Of a stretch of 64,000 nt of DNA, positions 20,401 through 32,000 are shown piece after piece. Every line of letters begins with the position of its first letter. The stretch's first letter is position 1. Where the stretch lies: contig LGRX02012686.1 of NCBI GenBank assembly GCA_001247695.2, positions 1-64,000 of the forward strand, in the 5' to 3' direction. The position numbers and the translations under genes are program-made. Source of the stretch: Cymbomonas tetramitiformis (taxonomy: Eukaryota > Chlorophyta > Pyramimonadophyceae > Pyramimonadales > Pyramimonadaceae). Below the pieces are notes generated by a model. That model was not told the origin of the DNA and ran no database searches. It saw only the letters and a list, made by a program, of their open reading frames with translations.

Positions 20401-23400
20401 CCCCTTGCGCGCACTCTTGCGCTGGCGGAGCTTAGTGGGCCCCGCACTCTAAATATTGAGGAGCTGCAACTATTCGAGGCCTACTCGAGCCTTGCGACTG
20501 CCGCTGGGCGGCGTGGTATGCTGCTCGAGCCTTGCGACTGCCGCTGGGCGGCGTGGTATGCTGCTCGAGCCTTGCGACTGCCGCTGGGCGACGTGGTATG
20601 CTGCTCGAGCCTTGCGACTGCTGCTGGGCCGCGTGGTATGCTGCTCGAGCCTTGCGACTGCCGCTGGGCGGCGTGGTATGCTGCTCGAGCCTTGCGACTG
20701 CCGCTGGGCCGCGTGGTATGCTGCTCGAGCCTTGCGACTGCCGCTGGGCGGCGTGGTATGCTGCTCGAGCCTTGCGACTGCCGCTGGGCCGCGTGGTATG
20801 CTGCTCGAGCCTTGCGACTGCCGCTGGGCGGCGTGGTATGCTGCTCGAGCCTTGCGACTGCCGCTGGGCCGCGTGGTATGCTGCTCGAGCCTTGCGACTG
20901 CCGCTGGGCGGCGTGGTATGCTGCTCGAGCCTTGCGACTGCCGCTGGGCGGCGTGGGATGCTGCTCTCGAGCCAGAGCCCCCAAGAGACGCGCGTGCTTT
21001 TAGGGGCTCCCTGTCCCCCCAAAAGGGGTGGATAGCGCCCTCACACTCCTGTACGCTAGTGTATGCGTCATCACCATGACCATGACCATGAACATAAGTG
21101 ATGACCAATTCTATGTGCCCCTTCCATCAACTATCTCCGAAAATAGGGAACCTGCACTTGTGTGCTCCATTCATTCCCCAACCCCCCCCAAAAAAAGATA
21201 TCCGGCAACGCGAGCGCCTAGAGAAGCCACTCGGCTAAACTATGTACCCGCGCTGGGGACCTCAATCAATACCGACCACTGCTCCGCCCGCCCCCTGAAG
21301 CCACGTCGCCAAAGCCGGAGTGAATACACCCTTCGCAGGACTGTGTCTTCGTCTACATGCGACCTGCTGCGACCTGCTGCCTCTCCAGGGTGCACGAGCT
21401 GAGCCGCCCGAAATGCTCTAGGTTTGCTTGGCACACGGGTTTATCCCCTCACACAAAATGTCCGCTTACATCTACCACCCCCTCCAGCAACCCGACCAGG
21501 ACACCACCCACCTAGCCTATGGTGCATAATGCTACAACGAAATCATGGGCATCATGCACTGCCGCCGAGTAACAACCACAAGGCACCTTTGCAAGAGTGC
21601 GTCAGGCGGGTGTGAGAAGTGCGGCGGGTGACCTGGGATCCCCTGGAGACTGGAGCGGGCCTGTGAGTGACCCTCTCCACCCCAACCCATCCCAAGCGCC
21701 CAACCCTGCGATGAGTCCCTGCACGTCGGCCGTCGGTTCTTTGAACCGCGTGACCGAGGCAATGGCTAAGCTCGGCTAAGTTAGGTCATCTGCAGATTTC
21801 ACTCGGTCGCCACCGCCGATGTGTTGGGTGGGAGAACAAGACGGTTGGTAAAAGGGGTTGGCTGAATATGTGGAGGGCTCGGAGGAGAGCGCACCTTCAT
21901 GCGCGCATCGTAGCCGTTTTTGGCACCAGAGAGTCTGATCCCTGCTGGGAAGACTAGATTCATGCCCCCAGAAAAGTAGAGTGTGGTGTTGCGTTCTCGA
22001 GTCGACTGCTCCAACGGCTCAAACAGACCTCCCCTCGCCATGATCTGCTCACCGGCTCAAACAGACCTCCCCTCCCCCGTTAAGTCCCCAACAGCTCAAA
22101 CAGACCTCCCCTCCCCCCTTGATCTGCCCGACGGCTCGAACAGACCTCCCTCCCCCTTGATCTGCCCGGCGGCTCGAACAGACCTCCCCTCCCCCTTGAT
22201 CTGCCCGACGGCTCGAACAGACCTCCCCTCCCCCTTGATCTGCCCGACGGCTCGAACAAACCACCACTCGTCATCGATTCAGCCATCGACTTCGAAGTCA
22301 TCGCGGTTCAGCCATCGACTTCGAAGTCATCGCGTAGAGCATACCGGCTGTAATAGCAATCTGCTGACTGGACCAGGGCGACTTTCGGAGACATCGGGCG
22401 GTGGATCTGTCACGAACAGGGCCGTGGATCTGATGCGCATTTGAATCTACAGGAAGCATGGCATGGTGTTGTCCATCGACACGTGTCAAGTTGCGACTGC
22501 TCACAACCAACAGTTCCAAGCTGCGGCCGTTACAAATACCTGCTCAAAGGTGTCGGACAAGGCGTTCGGGTAGAAAGGAGAATGCTTTAATGCTGATTTA
22601 AGCATGTCACCCCAGCCCACATTTGTCGTCAGGCCCACTGCCAACCAAAGGTAGGTTGCAGTCCGACCCTCTCTAGCCTCAGCGCCGCGTTTGCCAGGAG
22701 ATGGCAACAATCATTAGTCCTCTCATCCGCCCTCCTTCCCGACGCATCCGCCTCCTCCTCCTCCGCACCGTACCTTCAGTGCCTGAGCCTTACCTTCAGT
22801 GCCTGCTCCTGGCCTGCCTGAACCAACCTGCATGCGCATGCGCATCCAGTGCCTCCGAGGACCCGTAGGGGGGGCACCTCTCAGGGACTGCAGGGGGGAG
22901 AGCACCTCTCAGGGACTGCAGGGGGAGCACCTCTCAGGGACTGCAGGGGGCACCTCAGGGACTGCAGGGGAGCACCTCTCAGGGACTGCAGGGGGAGCAC
23001 CTCTCAGGGGACTGCAGGAGCACCTCTCAGGGACTGCAGGGGGGGAGCACCTCTCAGGGACTGCAGGGGGGGGAGCACGATGTCTTTCTTCGGATTGTGG
23101 CAAGGCCCAGTGCCCCCACCTGCAGCATATCTTCGATGCATTCAGCAGGAAGTGCATGCCACCGACGCAGCAGCCGCCGGGGCAGTGCAGCTTGCGCACT
23201 TCGACTCAAGCATTTCCTGCTGGGGAAGAAAAGGCCGCCTAGCTTGCGGTGCCGGCCGCCTAGCTGCCCGCTTGTGGCGCGTACCCTTGTAAGCCACCGC
23301 GGCCGTCAGTCCCCAGAATGACAGAAAGATAGGGTTCTCCATGATCTTGGGGAGATCCATCGGCTTCCGGCTCTGAAAATCTGTAAAGCAGCAATGCCCG

Positions 23401-26400
23401 GCCCAGCCACACCGTCCGATCAGCAATGCCCGGCCCAGCCACACCGTCCGCCTCCGATCATCTGTAAAGCAGCAATGCCCGGCCCAGCCACACCGGCCGC
23501 CTCCGATCATCTGTGCGGCACTCAACAACATGCTCCCCATTTTCTGACCCTCCCCCCCCTCTGCTCTCTAGTTTGCTTTTGCACTTTTCAACACCGACCC
23601 CCAGCAACATCCCACTGCCCTCTACCTCCGGGTTGCCGCCAGCGGGTGTGGCGCACCTTTGCTGTAGAACTCGCACGGCCCCCAGTCGCCGCTGAAGAAT
23701 ATGATGTGGTCACGCCCCTGGCGTTCACAAAGGGCGCGCGTCAGCTCGAGCTTCCGGGTGTCGGGCGGATGGCCTCACGTCCTCCAATATGAAGGGTTAA
23801 GATAAGTGCAGGCGGGAAAGGGGGGCGGGATCTCCTCGTCTGGGAGGGACCCCCACCCATCGGACCAGTCGTTGTGAGACGCGGTCCAGCAGGGGTCACC
23901 TCGTTTCGGTTCCACAGTTCAGGCCAGCAGGGGTCACCTCGTTTCGGTTCCACAGTTCAGGCCAGGTGCTCTTGATGTACTCTAATGACTTTATCAACCG
24001 CCGACCATGCCCGGCATATATTTGCTCTGCATGTGAGAGTCACCCACCGCACGCTGTCAGCTCGAGCCTTCCGAAGTTGGACCTCTGGGAGTGTTGCACA
24101 ACACTACCGGAGCATGACAAGAAGGATGGCAGACGAGGGGAAGTTTGGAAGGAACATTCCACCGCCCGCTTTATGACAAAAAACTGCACTTCCGGACTCA
24201 ACTTCCGAGCATCCAATGATCAGACAGGTCACAAAATATGCACCAGCTCGAGCAAAATCCAAGTTGGGTGGCAAGTGGACTGGGCCACAGCTGCTTGGGA
24301 AAGGAGGAAAGCCGCAAGTCTCACGAGCATCGCGCAGGAAAGAAGAACAGAAGAGTGGTCGGAGGGCGAAGGGTGCAGAGAGAGCTGCGTGAGGCGAGCA
24401 TGCTGCATAAACCCATGAGAATGTGGTGGACTGAGGAGGGCGGGCATCTGCATGAGGCTGGACGAATGCGATGGACTGAGGAGGGCGGGCATCTGCATGA
24501 GGCTGGACGAATGCGATGGACTGAGGAGGGCGGGCATCTGGAGGCTGGGCGGGCATCTGCATGAGGCTGGGCCAGATCACGATGGACGCTGAGAGGCGGA
24601 GCATCTGCATTGAGGCTGGACGGAATCACGATGGACTGAGGAGGAGGGCATCTGGACTATCGGACGCATAAGGGTATGTGGGCATGCGGGGTCACTACCA
24701 GTATTCTTGTGGAGAGGGTGGGCGGACGCGCAGGGCTATGTGGACATGCGGGGTCACTACCAGTATTCTTGTGGAGAGAGGGTGGGGCGGGCCCTTATGG
24801 GGCACATGTGGACATGCAGGGTCACTGCCAGTATTCTTGTGGAGGGTGGGGCGGACGGATAGGGCATATTGGACATGCGGGGTCACTACCAGTATTCTTG
24901 TGGAAAGGGTGGCGGATACATGAAAAAATGTGGACATCACGGGGGTCACTACCAGTATTCTTGTGGAGAGAGGGTGGGCGGACGCGAGGTATGTGGACAT
25001 CACGGGGGTCACTACCAGTGTGTGCTTGTGTAGAGAGGGTGGGCGGACGCATGAGGCATGTGTGAACTATACGAAGTGCTACCAAGTATTCTTGTGGAGA
25101 GGGTGGCGGACGCATGAGGTATGTGGACATACGGGGTCGCTACCGGTATTCTTGTGGAGAGGGTGGGGCGGACGCATGGGGCATGTGGGCATGCGGGGGT
25201 CACTACCCAGTATTCTTGTGGAGAGAGGGTGGGCGGGCCGCATGGGGCATGTGGGCATGCGGGGTCACTACCAGTATTCTTGTGGAGAGAGGGTGGGCGG
25301 ATACATGTGAAAAAATCTTGGGCATCTGGGGTCACTACCAGTATTCTTGTGGAGAGAGGGTGGGCGGACGCCGCGGGCAGTGTGGACATGCCGGGGTCAC
25401 TACCAGTATTCTTGTGTGGAGAGAGGGCAGTGGACCGCCACATGAGAGCATGTGGGCATGCCGGGGTCACTACCAGTATTCTTGTGGAGAGAGGGTTGGC
25501 GGACGCGCGAGGACTATGGATAGAATGGAGGAATCCCTGGGCGGTGCATATGGACACAATACGCCTGCAGGGGGAAGCGTCAAGGCATGGGAGTGGGATC
25601 GTGTGCATTGGGCAGGATGCTTGTGTTTTGGGACGATGATAGCACTGTGAGGCGCATTGATGCGTGATCAGATCCGAGACAAACCCGTGAGGCGTGTTGA
25701 CAGGGGCACGAGGAAAAGGTCAGCCTGCGCCGGGTCCACGGTGCGGTGATGGCTGCTGAGCAGGCGCTCCAGAAAGAAGTGCTCGACGGGCCGGTCGAGG
25801 CGCCGCATGTCAAACCACGCGTTCATCTCCGGAGGCAGCTCGTACACGTATATACGTGGGGAGGGCCGGTGCCCGCGCCACTCGTGGTCGAGCAGATGCG
25901 GCTTATCGTCGTTCCCGATAAACTGGGAACAGTCAATACCGAAGTACCCAGGCAGGCATTTGCACACTCCTGGCATGGCGCCACGCATACAGCACCTCAA
26001 AGCGGCTTCCCGCGGCCCCGCGGTGTTCCCTTGCGATCACCCCAGGGCGAGATGCACAGAAACGTGAGAAACCTAAATGCCCCATGGCATGCAATGGTAC
26101 ACGCTCCTGGTCCCAAGAGGGTTTCCAGCCGCCGGTTTCTGCGCACTGGGAAGGGCAGCATGGAATGGCAAGTGCGACTCGAACATTTTTCCTTTTGGTG
26201 GCTTCCTGACCCTCGTCTCGAGGAGAAAGGGAAGAACGGATTGCGGGCGTGTATTACGGTCGATGTCCTTGCCAAGGCCCAAGGACACGGAAGCCTGGCT
26301 CGTCAATCGCGTATCCTCACTGAACAGCAGTATACGGCAGGGAAAGTGCGAGCAAGCGAAGATGAAAACGCGCCAAGAAGGTAAGAAGCGCACAGATAAC

Positions 26401-27435
26401 CGAGCGCGACCAAGGTTCGATGGATGTGCACGTGCCTTCTACGCAGGCCCCTTTGCCGTTACACTCACTGAAGCACATATAGCCGCCTTTCTTGGGGATT
26501 TCTCTTGTCGGAAGTATTCCCACTTTCATGAGCGCTCTGGGATCCCGCGTAGAGCAACGTCGTGTCAAGCGCGAATCCAAACGAGAGAACCCCCGAGAGC
26601 GAGGATAGTTTGGAGTTTGGAGGCACAGGGGATAACTCAGGGTACGGCGAGCATCTGACTACCATAATCCAGCCACGCCTCAGACCCACTTTAGGCCTTT
26701 CGAGAGCTAAATGCGTACAGCAAAGTGGGCAACGCAACAAACACCTCCTGACGCATGGTTCAGAACTCGAGTATTGGTGATCAGAAGCGGATGTGAGGGC
26801 AATCAAACAATATATTCCGGGTAAATTCTCACACGCCCGATAACAAAAGGGGCTTTCGTGACGTACACGCGCTCCAGTGGCTTCTCGCAAGCCGCCCCCG
26901 TGATCCCCTTAAGACAGCTACACTTTCCCGTCTCTTCGTTGCATGTACCCTCACCGCAACCCTTGGTGCAGAGAGATGCCTGCGGACCTGTGCACGGAGG
27001 TATCGATCGTCAAACGTCCGCGGTATGTACCGAGGATAGGCACTCAAACCACAAGAAGCCCAGAATTTTCTTGAAAGGAGGGGGCACGGGCCCAAGGAGG
27101 TGGCGATATAGTTGCATGCAAAGGGAAACGAGTACGCACTGCAAGGGGCGCCGCGCAGAGGACAGCTGGACTCAGTGGGGCTCAGTGGTTCGATTGAACC
27201 GCAGTTGATATCCAAAACCTGCTCGAGATTGGCCTGTGTACGGCGATTCAGGATCAGAACTGAGTTCACAATTGAATTTAGTGAGAGTCAAAAAACGTTC
27301 GTAAGCTCGTTGGGAATACAGTACCTGTAGAAGATTACGGCTCGAGCTGTTGGATCTGAAAGCTTGAGTGTTAACCATTGCAGTGCAGAATATGCAACTG
27401 AACAGAAACAACGTTTCTAGAGGGATACGCGTCAT
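17401..27435 (-). CDS. Exostosin-family (GT47) glycosyltransferase with EGF-like modules
   Basis: A multi-exon minus-strand gene of about 10 kb. Exon 1 (27435-27325) encodes a signal peptide or anchor (MTRIPLETLFLFSCIFC). EGF-like exons follow (26987-26833, TKGCGEGTCNEETGKCSC; near 26467; 25969 onward, KCLPGYFGIDCSQ). GT47 motifs: RIYVYELPPEMNAWFD and ADLFLVPL (25.7-25.9 kb), YIKSTWPELWNRNE (about 24000-23938), GRDHIIFFSGDWGPCEF (23717-23657), FLSFWGLT (about 23372-23290), KKDIVLPP (near 23100), CLSPTGA (20194-20114) joined in phase to GWGRRTTLAMMYGCIPVIVQ (19622-19564), then DKFSVRVPEKDIPNLPRIL (18776-18595). The last exons (to 17756; 17720-17401) flank a 35-bp intron. Such enzymes act in the Golgi on polysaccharides or glycoproteins. 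Some exon joins (22-23 kb, 26 kb) are unresolved. Confidence 0.82.
18085..18200. repeat. 35-bp tandem repeat, four copies
   Basis: Unit contains GAGGCTGACCGTACGATTGG and CTCATCCGGG. It lies in the penultimate intron region of the exostosin gene and is directly followed by a second minisatellite. Confidence 0.85.
18200..18428. repeat. ~23-bp minisatellite, about nine copies
   Basis: Unit CCTTGCGAACCCTGGAACC with short variable joins such as CTATGGA or CTCTGGA. Intronic in the exostosin gene. Confidence 0.9.
19028..19310. repeat. 27-bp minisatellite, ~10 copies
   Basis: Unit GCGCCCTCGTGCAACAGC or GCGCCCTCGTGCATCAGC plus GCCCCGCTG. Length is a multiple of three, so all frames stay open and give false ORFs on both strands. 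It lies between exostosin exons 19622-19564 and 18776-18595. Confidence 0.92.
19355..19530. repeat. ~42-bp minisatellite, four copies
   Basis: Unit contains CATGGCGCTGGCATGGC and AAGCTGGGAGCTCCTCATG. It lies in the same exostosin intron as the adjacent 27-bp array. Confidence 0.9.
19715..20005. repeat. ~40/80-bp tandem repeat with ATCATGTCAGA and CATGCCAGATGTCGC
   Basis: Alternating related units of about 40 bp around CGTCAGACTGCCATGTCAGA and CGTCACCCTGCCATG. Intronic in the exostosin gene, just upstream (gene sense) of the GCIPVIV exon. Confidence 0.85.
20485..20965. repeat. 40-bp minisatellite, twelve copies
   Basis: Unit GAGCCTTGCGACTGCCGCTG plus GGCGGCGTGGTATGCTGCTC, nearly identical copies with GGCG/GGCC variation at one spot. 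It gives six long false ORFs. Intronic in the exostosin gene. Confidence 0.95.
22005..22262. repeat. ~38-bp minisatellite, six to seven copies
   Basis: Unit GGCTCGAACAGACCTCCCCT plus CCCCCTTGATCTGCCCGAC. A two-copy 32-bp repeat (GCCATCGACTTCGAAGTCAT) follows at 22270-22335. Both lie in an exostosin intron. Confidence 0.9.
22870..23080. repeat. ~25-bp minisatellite derived from an exon end, about nine copies
   Basis: Unit GGGACTGCAGGGGGAGCACC plus TCTCA. On the gene (minus) strand the first copy is continuous with the coding text KKDIVLPP-L-Q, so the array appears to be an amplified exon 3' edge including a possible GTGCTC donor. Confidence 0.85.
23385..23515. repeat. Three-copy tandem repeat, AGCAATGCCCGGCCCAGCCA
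   Basis: Units of about 28-49 bp with shared AGCAATGCCCGGCCCAGCCA and CCTCCGATCATCTGT. It lies just upstream (gene sense) of the exostosin exon with FLSFWGLT. Confidence 0.85.
23893..23966. repeat. Two-copy duplication of an exon 3' end and donor site
   Basis: A 38-bp unit with CACCTCGTTTCGGTTCCACA repeated once. It holds the end of the exostosin exon encoding WPELWNRNE and its GTGACC donor, so the intron starts with a copy of the exon edge. Confidence 0.85.
24430..24660. repeat. ~45-bp minisatellite, about five copies
   Basis: Unit GATGGACTGAGGAGGGCGGG plus CATCTGCATGAGGCTGGACGA, degrading towards 24660. Intronic in the exostosin gene. Confidence 0.88.
24670..25515. repeat. ~65-70-bp minisatellite, about twelve copies
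   Basis: Each unit has GGGGTCACTACCAGTATTCT, TGTGGAGAG and GGGTGGGCGGACGC with variable joins around ATGTGGGCATGC. It is the longest array in the exostosin introns and lies just 3' (gene sense) of the exon with ADLFLVPL. Confidence 0.92.
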
Positions 27436-29006
27436 GGTTCCTTTCAATAGTTGACTATACTGCACAAGATCGCAAGAACAAATAAGATGTTTCAGAAATT
27501 GCGTCCCTTTTACGTTATATACCAAGTTTGTCCACTTCCTCTCATGTGCGATATTTGAATCGAGTCGGTAGTCCAACCCCCCCCCTCCCACCGTATTTTC
27601 AAGCCAAGGTGGGTAGTCCCCCGCCCCCATCCGCCTTTGGCACCGCGGGTCGCAAGTCCCCCCCGACCCACCTGTCGAAACCGGATCGTCCAAGTGGGTA
27701 CAATGTACAGTAGTATCCTCCCCCCGCCCACCCGAGTTTTGTGGTACGAAATCTGCCGAAATCGTCCGCGAAAACTCGAATTTGCCGGTAACGAGAATAT
27801 AAATCTAGATCGTCAGGCGGGCGGTGAGCGGTCCATACGGGAGCGGTTAAGTTTGAGTTTGAGTTTGAATAAAATTCGATCGTCAGAATGTCATTGGCTC
27901 TACATAATTGATCAAGCTTAATCCGCCGTATGTCGCTCCAAAAAAACACTATCTCGCAAATCCAACCGGTAGATGCGTTCATTGTGGTCAGATGTTGATA
28001 TCTGCCGGTTTAATTTACATGATAATGTTCACATGCAATATTATAAAGGGTCAAGCGTCGTGCACGCGGTCTGCCTATACACTACGAGTTGTCTGCGGCG
28101 AACTACCATTAATTCATCATTTGCCTACGGGCAAACTACCCATTAAAATATTTTGCCTACGCGCATACTACATTAAAATGATTTGGCTATGCGCATACTA
28201 CCATATATGGCATTTGCCTACGAGCATACTACATTAAACCCTTATCTGTTTGTTGATCGCCACCGTGCCGACCGGATTTGTTAAATTTCGTTATTTCTTT
28301 GAGAAACATCGACTTTGACATGTCAGACTTATTTAATTTAAAATCAATGAAGTAAGCACGGTACCTCGAAGCATTCAAGGATAGAAATGGATCGGAACCT
28401 TTCAGATCAATTACAAATCGCAAGGGCGGGCATCTCTTATTGGTAAAAAACGATAAGAGTCGATATAAACAGTCACCACCCATTGTATTTGGAACGGTGA
28501 CCTAGGAATGCAAGGAGAGGAACGTCGGCAAAAATATGGCGTAAGTGGCACCTTTACAACCTGACGACCCTCAGTAGGGAGATTCAATAGTTGCATTTGA
28601 TGAAGGATACCCTTCGGGAAGTTTACCAGGCCAAATTCCGACTCGGAAGCCAAATGCCTAAAGTAACAATATGAGGTTGAAATAGTAGGCATCCGGCACT
28701 TCCAATCAACAATGCCCCTGCTGATGATCACAGAGTTGACCGGAATCTCCCTTCAGGTGCCCTTGTACATAATGGGACACCGTAGGAATCACCGACTACC
28801 CTAAATCAATAAACTTCCCATTTCATTCCCAATCTGGAGCAGAATATTAGTTGATTCTTAAGATTCACTTGAGCAATATATGCCCAACTCCGAAACTGAA
28901 ACAGTACATTTTTTTGTCTTATAATTGCAAGCATGTATACAGTATTTGGCATTTGCTGAAGTATGCTGAACTCCTTTGGGATGCTTCCGAGTGCTGCATC
29001 TGATAC
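27436..29006. other. Upstream region of exostosin gene / downstream of AMPK gene
   Basis: Contains polypyrimidine/C-rich blocks at about 27577-27735 that may be exostosin promoter DNA. No supported gene. Minus-strand ORFs at 28229-28731 show no motif and are not linked by splice sites. Confidence 0.4.
28095..28240. repeat. ~31-bp degenerate tandem repeat, four to five copies
   Basis: Unit TTTGCCTACGCGCATACTAC followed by ATTAAAAT variants. It lies between the exostosin and AMPK genes. Function unknown. Confidence 0.75.
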
Positions 29007-32000
29007 TCACACAAAAAGTAGGGATGCAATATCACGCAAAGAAATAATTCCTTCCACGCGATTGGTACCAACTTGAACACAGACCTGGAATACAAAGGCT
29101 CAGACAGAAGTTAGCACTGCTATTATAGTTTAAGGATGAAAAGACAACCTCCAGCACCACAGTATTGAGGTGCAAAACCATCGACTGAATCCTCAAGACA
29201 GGATGCTCAGCAGAAGAAAGCATACAAACTAGGACTTCAGGCGCTTACCAATCGCTGAATCCCTGGGGTCGCAAGGCCATCCAGAACGGCACGCAGAGGA
29301 GAGGCTCGACACACAGTGTAAGCACGGCCCACCATTCCTACGGGTTGTCCTGGACCAACATTGACGTTGGCTGGTTCTGGCCTGCCACTGCTACTGGCCA
29401 TTCCCCCTGCCTGACTATCACCGTTAGGATCTCTTCCACCACAATATGTTAGTGCCTGCCAAGCACTTCCCCAACGCTTTCAGTTTGGGAAACAGACGCT
29501 TCGAATGTAACAGAGCTAGACAACATACCTCTGTAACAGTAATTTCGTCCAAATTGAGCTGACTGTATGCTTGATCTCTTGCTAGCGCAACGACGTCACT
29601 CCGGGCTGCACCCATAAACGCATTTCAGAGCGGTCAGCCCACTAGCGACTCGACGGTCTCATCGTCAAGATCGCTATTTGTGAATATGTCGGCCTTTGGG
29701 AAGTCTGCCTTCAAAACACTTGCACGAGGCGAGTGCTTTTCATCTTTGCTCACCTTGCAGCAAGGAGGCTATACAGTTATAAGTGTTGCTTACCATATAT
29801 ATCCAAAAGAATATTGTTGTCATCAACAATTGGTAAAGCACTCACTTCAGCCTGCACCAAGCATCGATGCAGCATTTCCTAAACATTCTGCTTAAATTTG
29901 AACAACATGACGGTAAAAAAAAAGAGTGAACGACCCAACGGGATGAGCACCTGTAGAAGAAGTCGCATGGCAACTGTAAGTGGGGTGTTGGGTTGCAGCG
30001 TGTATAGTCTGCATCCCTTCTGTTGAAATCAGGTGGGACAGGAAGCTCAGTCAAGGGATACTGTGACACTGAGAAAACCCATCAGGCTTCGAAAGCCAAA
30101 CATGCCAGGAGGAAAAAGGAACCCAGCAGCTACAACAAAAACTTTGACAGGACCTTCAGGGTTTGCTTCTCATCTCCCTCGACGCACATCCCTGCGCCAA
30201 CAACCCGCTTGGCCTTCAAACTCTCCAACTGGCAAGCCGAACAAATCAAAAACAAAAATCCACCCAGATAGATCCACCCGTACAGACCGAAGTCCAAAGT
30301 GGAAATAAAGGAGAATTGAGCGGGAGCGCTAACAAGCATGAAAGAAAAATACCCGTATCATCTCCATCCCTGGGCATGTCATCTTCGTTCCAAGTCCCTG
30401 CTCCAAGAGCCCCGAGCGGCTGCCATCCAGAAAATATTTCAGCAGCAGTGCCAACGCTTGTGAAGCAGCAAAAGACACAAGTGGCACAACAACGTTGCCT
30501 GAGTACATACCTGCGACAATAATGGCAAAGCAGTCGGGGCGTGTCTGAAGTGGCGTGCCATACACCCGAGCACGCCTGATAGTGTGGCCAGATGGAGCAG
30601 TTGGGGAACCTCACGCTCGCGAGACGTTTTGGGAGCGGAGCCCCCGTACTACATCAAGGGCAAGTCTCAAGTTAGTTGTGAAAGCAGTTCATTTGTGACG
30701 TCACAGGATGTCCCATACTAAATTACATCAACGGCAAGATTGAAAATAGTTGACAGCAGTTCAATTATGATTTCAGAGGACGGCAACCCGAGGCGGAAGA
30801 AAAAGGGATGGAGGGACAAAGCTCGCCAGTCAGAAAGCTGAGTGATCACCTCATTTGACGTGAGCACCGGAACAGACTTATAGCCACACTGGAGCAGTGT
30901 TTGGGCCACCTGCAGCCAAAAGAAAGTGTTACAAAAACGGAAAGCAAAGTTGCACTCAGTGACATATGAAGCGCAACTTGCTATGCAGGCTTGCAGTTGG
31001 ATCGCGCAGAGGGCAGATAAACTTACTGTGTGAAGAGAGTCTTCAGGCCGTACAGAAACCAGGCGCCATCCATCTCTGTCTCCACCACCAGACCGTGACT
31101 TAGGAATTCGGAAAAACTGCTCAAGTTTGAGCCTCAGTCTTGCAGATGCGCCCACAAGCGACCAGAACTTGCTTGCACAAAGTCGAACACCTTTCCGTTC
31201 AGTGAATGAAAGAGAATAGATTTTAACGTGTGAAATAGTTTTGAAGAGGAAGCATAAATGAGTGCGCTGCAAACTGACACAAGCGCCCATTCTACACGGC
31301 TAAAAAAGGCACATACCCACACTCTTTTGCAGCTTCAACCCGCCATCTTGCAAGCGTCAACTGAGCAAGTTCCGCGTCGCTCACCTGCAAACATATAAAC
31401 GACTGTTTGGTTGCTAGAGACCTGAGTGATTAGCTCTCAAGCCAGTAAGCCGCAAAGAAGCAAAACAGGTGCCTCTCGTGCTGTGAGGTACTTACTGGTT
31501 TACTTCGAAGTCGGTGAAGAATATTGATAAAGTCAGAAGCGGATATGATCCCCACGAAATCAAGCGATGATGACTCCCACAGTGGTGCAGACGGAAGCCC
31601 TTGCTCAAAAAGAGCGTGGAACGCCTGTTGAACGGGGAGTGCCGTGTCTAGGACGACCACCTGTTTTGAGCAAGCCCCTTTAAGCGTTCAGCAATATGCG
31701 CGCACCAACAAACACGCCGAAAACAAAAAAACTCCTGACGTCCCCACACAGAGGTCTCCCATGAGCATCTAAAGAGGCGTTTGAAAACGAGTTTTGAGTG
31801 CTGAGCACGCAAGTCGCAGACGCGAAAGTTTTGAAAAGAAATAACCTTTCCACTCTCTGGAATCAGCTCATAAGCGGTATGTCGATGAAGAAACTCTGAT
31901 ATCCTGCAATCCAAAGGGGCAAGGGCAATGAGTCAGTTCTGCGTTGACACACGTGGCTTGAACGTGCCACAGTTCAAGAGCAAAAACTTCTGGAGCTCCT

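Noticed and set aside
20359..21108. Several ORFs of 165-215 codons on both strands
   Set aside because: All lie in the 40-bp minisatellite; repeats without stops keep every frame open.
24676..25650. ORFs with YSCGERVGG-like repeats
   Set aside because: Translation of the ~68-bp minisatellite in an exostosin intron.
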